A stretch of DNA of 61,090 nt from Flavobacteriales bacterium (lineage in GTDB: Bacteria; Bacteroidota; Bacteroidia; UBA10329), in the NCBI GenBank assembly GCA_021741155.1, contig JAIOYP010000020.1:1-61090 (forward strand), read 5' to 3'. Position 1 is the stretch's first letter; each line of letters opens with the position of its first letter. Under the pieces are notes generated by a model. It saw nothing but the letters and a program-made list of their open reading frames with translations, made no database searches and was not told the DNA's origin. Positions 1 through 6,649 of this stretch are shown in pieces. The position numbers and the translations under genes were made by a program.

Positions 1-210
1 ACCTCCAACGGAAACACCTTGAATATCATCCTATCCGAAAACACCGAAAATGGAAAGGTGGATGTGATGGATATGGCTGGAAGAACCGTTGGTTCCTTCA
101 ACCTGAATTCAACCACTACCTCTCTTCCAATGAACGTGAGCACGGGCGTTTACCTCGTTCGTCTTGAAACTGGAAAAGGAACGGATACACACCGCATTGT
201 AATCAAATAG
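1..210 (+). CDS. T9SS-secreted protein, C-terminal sorting domain (partial, 5' end outside window)
   Basis: The reading frame is open from the first base and ends at 210, so only the last 69 residues are present. They match the type IX secretion C-terminal sorting domain: a VDVMDMAGRTV strand, then LPMNVSTGVYLVRLETG and a final basic IVIK. In this family the tail directs the protein through the outer membrane T9SS and is then cleaved for surface attachment or release. The function of the missing N-terminal part cannot be told. The gene ends just before a perfect palindrome and a 7-bp tandem array. Confidence 0.85.
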   Translation, partial: TSNGNTLNIILSENTENGKVDVMDMAGRTVGSFNLNSTTTSLPMNVSTGVYLVRLETGKGTDTHRIVIK

Positions 211-230
211 ATTATCGGCAGAGGTAAGGA

Positions 231-244
231 CGTGCTGCAGCACG
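231..244. repeat. 14-bp perfect palindrome after the T9SS gene
   Basis: CGTGCTGCAGCACG is its own reverse complement. It lies 20 bp after the stop of the T9SS cargo gene and just before the heptad array. It has no T-run, so it is a poor intrinsic terminator. It could be a repetitive extragenic palindrome. Confidence 0.6.
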
Positions 245-251
245 CCCCTAC

Positions 252-307
252 TCGCAACCCGCAACCCGTAACCCGTAACCCGTAACCCGTAACCCGTAAC
301 TTGCAAC
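252..307. repeat. 7-bp tandem array (CCGTAAC)
   Basis: Eight 7-bp units run without a gap: TCGCAAC, CCGCAAC, five perfect CCGTAAC, then TTGCAAC. The array ends one base before the ATG of the small peptide gene at 309, where a leader and ribosome-binding site would be expected. It is one of several 7-bp-period arrays in this window. Confidence 0.9.
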
Positions 308-308
308 C

Positions 309-458
309 ATGAAAAAGAAAACTTACACAAAACCAACAATCAAAAAGATTACCATCGACAACGAAATCAGCATGGTGATGATGTCTGCTCCGTTCGGTCC
401 GGGTAGCGACCCAGAAAGCAGTATCAAGTTGCTGAACCCGCTGAGGTGGTGGAGATGA
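309..458 (+). CDS. Small 49-residue peptide, MKKxTYxKPxI type
   Basis: An ATG directly after the heptad array opens a 49-codon frame ending in TGA. The peptide starts MKKKTYTKPTIKKITIDNE, continues through MVMMSAPFGPGSDPES and ends NPLRWWR. From memory, short Bacteroidota proteins beginning MKK-x-Y-x-KP-x-I, with a variable Gly/Pro-rich tail, are common near secreted-protein genes and have no assigned function; some resemble peptide precursors. There is no classical signal peptide. A strong hairpin (492-521) follows about 35 bp downstream and would end the transcript. The family link is inference; the frame and position are direct. Confidence 0.55.
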   Translation: MKKKTYTKPTIKKITIDNEISMVMMSAPFGPGSDPESSIKLLNPLRWWR

Positions 459-491
459 TGCAGAGGTCAGTTTTTGATTCTCTCTTTTATG

Positions 492-521
492 GACGGTCGG
501 AGGCAATAACCTCCGACCGTC
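492..521 (+). terminator. Hairpin after the small peptide gene
   Basis: GACGGTCGGAGG pairs perfectly with CCTCCGACCGTC across a 6-nt loop, CAATAA. The following TTCGTTT is a weak T-tract, so this is a probable but not classical intrinsic terminator separating the peptide gene from the TonB-family gene. Confidence 0.65.
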
Positions 522-584
522 TTCGTTTATCAGTAAACGCAACGCCAATGATGCCACGGTACTTAACCTTAAATCCTGCTGAAA

Positions 585-1265
585 ATGAAAACTTCAAAAG
601 CATTATTGGAAAGAAAGAGACCGTTGTTCTTTATGGCTGGCCTCGTGTTTGCATTCTCCATTACACTCGTTTCGTTTGAGTGGAGAACCCCGTATGAATA
701 TCCTGTCCTTCCAGATTGTGGTCTTCCTCCAATAGAATATCCGCAAGGGTATTTGGTAACGCTGCCCGAAACAGAGAAGAAGGTGGAGAAGCCCGAGCTT
801 CCGAAGGTGGAGAAACCCACGTTTGAGATTAAGTTGGCAGAGAATAATGCAGTTACAGAGACTTCGGATCCGACTGTATTGACTCCTGAAAACGTGGAAG
901 ACCATAAAGGAACCGACTTCAAGGCTGTGGAGGCAGAAGTAGCAGACGTTGCGCCTTACGACTGGGTTCCGAAGATGCCGGTATACTGTAGTGGCCCCGA
1001 AGACATGATGAAGGTGATGTACAAGAATCTCAATTACCCGAAGGTTCCGTTAGATAATGGCGTGAGCGGGGTTGTGGTGGTTCAGTTTACCGTTACAAAG
1101 AGTGGCGCGGTGAAAGATGTGCAAGTAGCACGCTCCGTTGACCCATGGTTAGATGCCGAAGCGCTACGGGTAGTGAAGATGCTCGATTGTTTTGAGCCCG
1201 GACAACAAGGCGGACGGAACGTAGATGTGTTTTTGAAGTTACCTGTTCGGTTTTCTATTGAGTGA
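585..1265 (+). CDS. TonB-family energy transducer-like protein
   Basis: The 226-residue protein has one N-terminal membrane segment (about residues 13-30, FFMAGLVFAFSITLVSF), a charged Pro/Lys/Glu-rich linker (about 60-110), and a C-terminal TonB-like domain (about 140-226). The last carries the typical GVVVVQFTVTKSGAVKDVQV run, then D-AEALRVVKML and a final LPVRF. TonB proteins pass proton-motive energy from ExbBD to outer-membrane transporters. No exbB, exbD or TonB-dependent receptor lies nearby, so the partner is unknown; in Bacteroidota such orphan copies are numerous. The ATG lies in AAAATGAAAAC with no alternative nearby. Confidence 0.75.
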   Translation: MKTSKALLERKRPLFFMAGLVFAFSITLVSFEWRTPYEYPVLPDCGLPPIEYPQGYLVTLPETEKKVEKPELPKVEKPTFEIKLAENNAVTETSDPTVLTPENVEDHKGTDFKAVEAEVADVAPYDWVPKMPVYCSGPEDMMKVMYKNLNYPKVPLDNGVSGVVVVQFTVTKSGAVKDVQVARSVDPWLDAEALRVVKMLDCFEPGQQGGRNVDVFLKLPVRFSIE

Positions 1266-1310
1266 AAAAAAGAGAGAGAAGGACGGTTTTACATTCGCTC
1301 CTCGCTTTCG

Positions 1311-1373
1311 TCTCTTGTTCCTCCCTTCTTGCTCTTGTCCCCCGTCCCCTGTCTCTTATCTCATTGTCCGTTC
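1311..1373. repeat. Degenerate 7-bp pyrimidine-rich array
   Basis: On the plus strand the run divides into 7-bp units such as CTCTTGT, CCCCCGT, CCCCTGT, CTCTTAT and CTCATTG. The period is clearest from 1332 to 1366. It lies between the TonB-family gene and the ATG at 1408, so it is non-coding if that start is right. The units are degenerate, so the array is less certain than that at 252-307. Confidence 0.55.
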
Positions 1374-1407
1374 ATGTGAAACGATAACTTTGTCCCAAGC
1401 CATTACC

Positions 1408-3054
1408 ATGCGCTTGGGACTTTTTTTCGCACTCGCCATATTACTCCTCACGGTTGTTCCAAGCTTTGCTCAGGAGCAATACACCTACCAATTCAATCAT
1501 GGGAACTACGCGGAGTTTGAAGGATTTTTGCATGTAAAGGGTTCGGAGTTCCATTCGGGAATGAAGCCATACCGCATAAAGCAGATGAACGAATCGTTTG
1601 CCTTTGATTCGGTGCGTACCATTAATTTTCATAAAGGGAAGTTCTCGCGGACGCTGCTCGGGCGCAAGCTTTTTAGGCAGAGCTTGCTGAGGGTAGATTC
1701 GGCCAAGTATCAGTTTTATGTTGACCCTGTGTTTAACTTAGAGTTGGGCATGGATATCGTGAGCAAGGAGCGCCTAACGGTGAACACGAAGGGCATCACG
1801 TTTAAAGGAAGCATTGGGAAAACGGTTTCGTTTATCACTTCATTTTGGGAGAACCAAGCAACGTACCTGCCTTACATGAACACTTGGATTGACAAGCATC
1901 AGATTGTGCCGGGCGAGGGAAGGATTAAGGATTTTGCCTTCGATAATGGACTTTATCAGTTTTTGGGAGTAAAGGTGAAGGGTTATGACTTTTCGATTGC
2001 TTCGGGGCACGTGTCGTACACTCCCATTAAGGCGCTGAACATCCAATTGGGACACGATAAGCTGTTTGTGGGAGAGGGTTACCGCTCCATGTTGCTGTCG
2101 GATGTGGGCTACAACTATCCGTATCTGAAAGTGAGCACCAATGTGTGGAAGATTCAGTACGATTTCATCTTTACGCAGTTGCAAGACACCCGTGTGCCCG
2201 TCATATTTGAAGCTGGATTTAAGAAGAAGTGGGCCTCGTTTCACTATTTGAGCGTATTGCTTGGCAAGAGGGTGCAAGTGGGATTGTTTGAGGGTGTGAT
2301 TTTCAAGAGCGATAGTTCAGGAAATGGTGGTTTCAACTGGAATTTCTTCAATCCGATTACGCTGTTTAGGTCGATACAGTATGCGTATGACGGTTCGGGA
2401 AACAATGCCGTGGCGGGCCTCAATCTGAAATACGTTCCGTTTGATGGGGCGGCCTTTTACGGGCAGTTGGCCATAGATGAGCTCGATTTTACCAAGATGA
2501 GCCAAAGCGGATTTATTGGTCAGCGCGTGGGGTGGCAGTTGGGCTTCAAGGTTTTTGACCCCTTTGGGCTGAAGAAACTCTATGCGCGGATTGAGTACAA
2601 CGCAGCGCGGCCTTATACCTACGCGCACGAATCATCTCTTCAGAGTTACACCCATTACAACCAGCCATTGGCGCATCCGCTAGGGGCCAACTTCCACGAA
2701 GTGGTGGGCGAGTTGGGTTATCGCTGGCGCGACTTGCGTTTTAGCTACCGCATCAGCTTTGCTTCCATCGGCAGAGATTCTACGGGCGTGAACTACGGAA
2801 ACGATGCGTACAACCCCGATACGCAAACCTTTCGCGGAGCAAATTCTTACGGAAATACCATTGGACAAGGGGTGAAATCAACGCTTATGTACCAAACGGT
2901 AGAGCTGGCGTATGTGGTGAACAGGGCATCGAACCTGCACATACTGCTCGGATTAAGACACCGCGTGGCTAAGGATGAAGTTGCCACAGAAAAGAACGCG
3001 TACGTCTATTTCGGAATTCGAACCATCTTGAGAAATCTCTACCATGATTTTTAA
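1408..3054 (+). CDS. RemB-like outer-membrane beta-barrel protein (copy 1)
   Basis: The frame is open from 1258, but ATG 1408 starts a clear signal peptide (MRLGLFFALAILLLTVVPSFAQ) and the upstream codons are a low-complexity repeat, so 1408 is chosen. The 548-residue protein is rich in alternating aromatic beta-strands. It has motifs that I recall from the gliding-motility RemB and Wzi-like barrels of Flavobacteria: GHVSYTPIKALNIQLGHDKLFVGEGYRSMLLSD (in part), FHYLSV, HYNQPLAHPLGANFHE. The role is probably at the outer membrane, in surface polysaccharide or gliding. The next gene is a paralogue and overlaps it by 11 bp, so the two are co-translated. The family name is from memory. Confidence 0.65.
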   Translation: MRLGLFFALAILLLTVVPSFAQEQYTYQFNHGNYAEFEGFLHVKGSEFHSGMKPYRIKQMNESFAFDSVRTINFHKGKFSRTLLGRKLFRQSLLRVDSAKYQFYVDPVFNLELGMDIVSKERLTVNTKGITFKGSIGKTVSFITSFWENQATYLPYMNTWIDKHQIVPGEGRIKDFAFDNGLYQFLGVKVKGYDFSIASGHVSYTPIKALNIQLGHDKLFVGEGYRSMLLSDVGYNYPYLKVSTNVWKIQYDFIFTQLQDTRVPVIFEAGFKKKWASFHYLSVLLGKRVQVGLFEGVIFKSDSSGNGGFNWNFFNPITLFRSIQYAYDGSGNNAVAGLNLKYVPFDGAAFYGQLAIDELDFTKMSQSGFIGQRVGWQLGFKVFDPFGLKKLYARIEYNAARPYTYAHESSLQSYTHYNQPLAHPLGANFHEVVGELGYRWRDLRFSYRISFASIGRDSTGVNYGNDAYNPDTQTFRGANSYGNTIGQGVKSTLMYQTVELAYVVNRASNLHILLGLRHRVAKDEVATEKNAYVYFGIRTILRNLYHDF

Positions 3055-4648
3055 GGGACGGGGCACATACCTCTTGGCGCTGCTGTTGGTGTTTCCGATG
3101 CTTGGCGTGGGACAGAATGTGATTACGCAGCATTCGCCATTGCTAGAGACGTTCTTGATGGAGGATGCGCTGCGCAACGGCAGGGCAACGGTGCATACGG
3201 GTGTTCGGCCTTCCATTCTTCCGCAGTCGGATATGGACAATCGGAATGAGTTGTTGAAGTCTTTTGTGTTTAGAGATAGTTCGGCATTACACAACTTCTC
3301 TAACGGACATTTTCTCGATTACAAGAAGAAGTGGTTTGGGGTAGAGATTGACCCAATTATTCACAGCATTGCGCGCTACGGCACGGCCTCTGGGTTTACA
3401 ACCGAGCAGGTAGGAGGATTACGGGGAGATGTATTTCTGGGCAAGAACTTCGTGGGGCATTTCTCTATCAGAGGTGGGGCGTTTAAGCCAGTGCAGCATG
3501 TGGCAGATTTTATGGCGGCCAATAATGTTGACCCAGGTCAGGGAAGCTTTACGCGCCAAGGACAGATGAACACATTCTTCGACCCAAGCGGTTACCTCTC
3601 GTATTCGCCATCGAAGCATTTTAATGTGCAAGCGGGGTACGACAAGATTTTTATTGGCAACGGCTATCGCTCGTTGTTCCTTTCGGATAATGCCAATCAG
3701 TATGCGTTCTTAAAGTTGGACACGTGGGTGTGGCGATTGCGCTACGTGAATATCTGGGCCAACATGAAGGACATCCGTCCTGGGGCGTATCGGAACAAGT
3801 TGGCGACCTTCCATTACCTCTCGTTGAACATCGCGAAGCGTTTTAATATTGGTTTGTTTGAGAGTATTGTGTGGCAGGGAGCGGATTCTTCGGGGGCGCG
3901 TGGGTTTGAGATGAACTACATCAACCCGATTATCTTCTACCGTCCGATTGAGTTCTCAGTCAATTCGCCCGACAACGCGGTGCTGGGCTTCGATTTCCGT
4001 TATCGCATTGGCAAGAACAACCATCTCTACGGTCAGTTGGTGTTGGATGAGTTTCTTTCAAACGAAGCGTTTAAAGGTCTTACTGCGGGCAAAGACACTA
4101 CCGTGCAGAAGGGATTTTGGGGCAACAAGCAGGGTTTTCAGGTGGGGATTAAGGGCTATAATCTGTTCTGGATTAAGAATCTCTACTATCAAACGGAGTT
4201 TAATTGGGTGCGGCCGTTTACGTACACGCACGTAACTGTGGAACAGAACTATGGGCATTACAATCAGCCGTTGGCGCATCCGCGTGGAGCCAATTTTCTG
4301 GAGTCGATGACCATTTTGCGCTACCGAAAGAGCAATTGGCTGATTGAGGCCAAGTTTATTTATGCCAATTATGGGTTGGATACGAATGCGGTGAGTTACG
4401 GCAGCAACATTTACCGTTCGTATCTACAACGGCAGGGCGAATACGGCAATCACATGATTCAAGGATTGGATACCAAACTGTTCTCGTGGCAGTTTAGGGC
4501 GGAGTATATTCTTAATGCGGCTTGGGATTTACGCCTTACGGGTGGTTTTACAAGCCGTGTAGAGCAGTCGGCTCTGCATAGGAGAGAAGAACTTTATTTT
4601 TTCTTCGGAATCAGTTCGGATATCACGCGGCCGTTTGATGATTTTTAG
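3044..4648 (+). CDS. RemB-like outer-membrane beta-barrel protein (copy 2)
   Basis: This 534-residue protein starts at an ATG inside the last codons of copy 1. It has a signal peptide (about residues 1-24, ending MLGVGQ). It repeats the plan of copy 1: an N-terminal segment, then a barrel with SPSKHFNVQAGYDKIFIGNGYRSLFLSDN split over two strands, FHYLSLNIAKRFNIGLFESIVW, INPIIFYRPIEF and HYNQPLAHPRGANFLE. The last two are the most conserved in the family. The tandem arrangement points to duplication and possibly a hetero-oligomer. A 209-bp gap follows, holding only a distant GATTCTTCGG/CCGAAGAATC inverted pair. Confidence 0.65.
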   Translation: MIFKGRGTYLLALLLVFPMLGVGQNVITQHSPLLETFLMEDALRNGRATVHTGVRPSILPQSDMDNRNELLKSFVFRDSSALHNFSNGHFLDYKKKWFGVEIDPIIHSIARYGTASGFTTEQVGGLRGDVFLGKNFVGHFSIRGGAFKPVQHVADFMAANNVDPGQGSFTRQGQMNTFFDPSGYLSYSPSKHFNVQAGYDKIFIGNGYRSLFLSDNANQYAFLKLDTWVWRLRYVNIWANMKDIRPGAYRNKLATFHYLSLNIAKRFNIGLFESIVWQGADSSGARGFEMNYINPIIFYRPIEFSVNSPDNAVLGFDFRYRIGKNNHLYGQLVLDEFLSNEAFKGLTAGKDTTVQKGFWGNKQGFQVGIKGYNLFWIKNLYYQTEFNWVRPFTYTHVTVEQNYGHYNQPLAHPRGANFLESMTILRYRKSNWLIEAKFIYANYGLDTNAVSYGSNIYRSYLQRQGEYGNHMIQGLDTKLFSWQFRAEYILNAAWDLRLTGGFTSRVEQSALHRREELYFFFGISSDITRPFDDF

Positions 4649-4857
4649 GGTAAGGGACGAAAGACGATAGGGAGGGATTCTTCGGATTTTGCACGCAGAA
4701 GTGCAGAGTGTGGAAATATTCTTCCTTTTTACTGTCCTTTCTGTGTGTTTCCCGAAGAATCGGAACAAGTTATAGCTAATACAAATTCGCTTGTGCAAAC
4801 CAAGAATCAAGGATTCCATATTTGATTAACTGTTTGGGTCTACAGGGGGGCATGATT

Positions 4858-6498
4858 TTATTTAAACACCATCCGCACAAATTGTTCCTTCCCAATTTCA
4901 TCATCCAAGTAGAGAATACCTTCCTTGGAACCGTTTGGGCTTAGAAAATTGTATTCCTCAAAATAGCTTCCGGTCTTCTCAGATGTCCAGAGCTTTTCGC
5001 GCTTTGCCACGCTGGTCGGATTGGCCATGTTGATGGTGACCAGCACAATCGGATTATCCATCTTATCAAACTTGGCCACGCCAGCTTCTGGTGTCCACTC
5101 CTTTTCGGTGTTCGCAAAATTGTCGTTGAAAAGCACATACAGTTTATCGTCCACCACCTTGCAGGCATAGCCCAAACCCTTACCTGTTTTGTTTTCCTGA
5201 TCCTTAGGTACACGCGTGCTCCAGTTCAGTTTTCCGTCTGTGGCATTTACGGAGAAAAACTGAGCGTCTTTTCTTGTGTAGGTGATGATGTCAATGTCTA
5301 AATGCGCGTTGAATTTGGTAGAATCCAAGCTCGATTCCGCCATAATGAGGTAATTGTCACCATCTAATTTGGTAAATCCATTGATGACGAAATTATCTTC
5401 AAACGCACCTGCTGCATTTTTGGAATCCTTCTCAACTCGCTTCACTATTGACTTGGATTGATGCAAAATCATATATGCATCATCAAACGGAATGTATTTG
5501 AAAACAGGTCGTTGCTTAGCGGCCCCTGTCCAACTTACAAAAGCAATGCCGTCAGCCTTTTCTAACCAGCTTTTGGTGTCGTTATTCCAATCCATGTAAT
5601 TGGCCGCCATTATCATTCCCGATTCTGTTCCCTGCAGGGTCCAATTGCGAATTTGTTTTTCTAAATCTCCCGATAGGTCAATGGTTTCAAAACCTTCTGA
5701 GTTGACTTTTGTAAGCTTCACGTGGTAACGCGCATCGTTGTTAAAGGCATCTCCTTTATCTGTTCTTCCCCAGCAATAAACCGTACCATCATTGGCAACA
5801 CCAACGGCAGCTTTTGGTGCACTTGCTTCCCATGCACTTCCACCTAATTGAAACGTACCATCTCCCGAACGAAATTCCACATCTTGCTGCCATTTTTTAT
5901 CCAAATCGGTATCAAAAGCCATAAAACGGAAGGTTTGCGTAGGGTCATCTTTCTTATCTGCCCTTCTCGCCTTTTTGAAATAGACCACGAATTTGGAACC
6001 ATCCTCAGACACTGCATAGTTCAAATGCCCATCGTTGAAATTGGCATGAAAACCATTGCCATCCACACGGGTTACCTCTTTTGCGTCTCCAATCTTCAGC
6101 GCTGCGGCATCAAATTCCGATAGGTAAACGGTATTCGCCTTATCGTAAGTTAAGGTCTTTCCTGTAAGGAGAACGGCCTTGTCTTTGAGACGAATAAAAC
6201 CCTTGTGTACGTAACCATCGGCACTCTGCAAACGGTCAAATTTAGCTGATGAAATAGGCTGCAACGTGGTATCGTACACCGTAAAAATATCCTGACGGTT
6301 GTGGAATGTATGGGTCACAAAGCCGTTGGAATTATATGCCAAAAACTGCGTCATTTTCTTGTCCGCCTCCTTCTTAATGGACGAGCCCATATACACATCC
6401 AAGTTTTCTGAGCGGCCTGTTTTGCGCTGCGCAAAACCTTCCATTGTAGCCCCAAGGCCTACCATCACCATCATCACTCCTAAAAAATACTGCTTCAT
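4858..6498 (-). CDS. Secreted protein of unknown function
   Basis: The protein is 546 residues with a signal peptide of about 23 residues (MKQYFLGVMMVMVGLGATME, then GFAQ). The mature part has many short beta-strand blocks with recurring aromatic/acidic turns (for example FDTDLDKKW, GVANDGTVYCWGRT, VDDKLYVLFNDN). That suggests a beta-propeller-like or repeat fold. I do not recognise a family or any catalytic motif. There is no T9SS sorting tail or lipobox, so a periplasmic location is likely. On the leftward strand, TTCCTTCG about 25 bp upstream of the start is a near match to the -7 element. Convergent to the RemB-like pair and divergent from the M16 protease gene. Confidence 0.6.
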   Translation of the reverse strand: MKQYFLGVMMVMVGLGATMEGFAQRKTGRSENLDVYMGSSIKKEADKKMTQFLAYNSNGFVTHTFHNRQDIFTVYDTTLQPISSAKFDRLQSADGYVHKGFIRLKDKAVLLTGKTLTYDKANTVYLSEFDAAALKIGDAKEVTRVDGNGFHANFNDGHLNYAVSEDGSKFVVYFKKARRADKKDDPTQTFRFMAFDTDLDKKWQQDVEFRSGDGTFQLGGSAWEASAPKAAVGVANDGTVYCWGRTDKGDAFNNDARYHVKLTKVNSEGFETIDLSGDLEKQIRNWTLQGTESGMIMAANYMDWNNDTKSWLEKADGIAFVSWTGAAKQRPVFKYIPFDDAYMILHQSKSIVKRVEKDSKNAAGAFEDNFVINGFTKLDGDNYLIMAESSLDSTKFNAHLDIDIITYTRKDAQFFSVNATDGKLNWSTRVPKDQENKTGKGLGYACKVVDDKLYVLFNDNFANTEKEWTPEAGVAKFDKMDNPIVLVTINMANPTSVAKREKLWTSEKTGSYFEEYNFLSPNGSKEGILYLDDEIGKEQFVRMVFK

Positions 6499-6617
6499 CC
6501 GTTCAATTGATTTTCGGGAAGCGAAGGAACGGATTATCCAGAAATCAACCGTTTTCGGTATTTGTCCAATTTAACACTATTTACAACCTCATTAGAACTG
6601 TCGCGCAAGTGGTTTTC

Positions 6618-6625
6618 TATATTTG
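6618..6625 (+). promoter_or_regulatory. Bacteroidota -7 element (TATATTTG) for the M16 protease
   Basis: TATATTTG fits TAnnTTTG, with its last base 24 nt before ATG 6650. It excludes the upstream TTG at 6623 as the start codon, because that codon lies inside the promoter element. Confidence 0.6.
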
Positions 6626-6649
6626 CCGTTCTCAAAACCAAAACCGCAG

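Noticed and set aside
252-307. Telomere-like repeat
   Set aside because: The unit resembles a telomere repeat in length only. It is 56 bp long and inside a chromosome segment with genes on both sides.
150-557. 135-codon minus-strand open frame
   Set aside because: It runs across the heptad array and opposite the T9SS tail. Its sequence reflects the repeat and has no recognisable domain.
1258-1407. Upstream extension of the first RemB-like gene
   Set aside because: The extra codons are low-complexity repeat, and a good signal peptide begins at 1408.
4676-4761. Inverted GATTCTTCGG/CCGAAGAATC pair as a terminator between convergent genes
   Set aside because: The arms are 66 bp apart with no T-run, so a terminator is unlikely.
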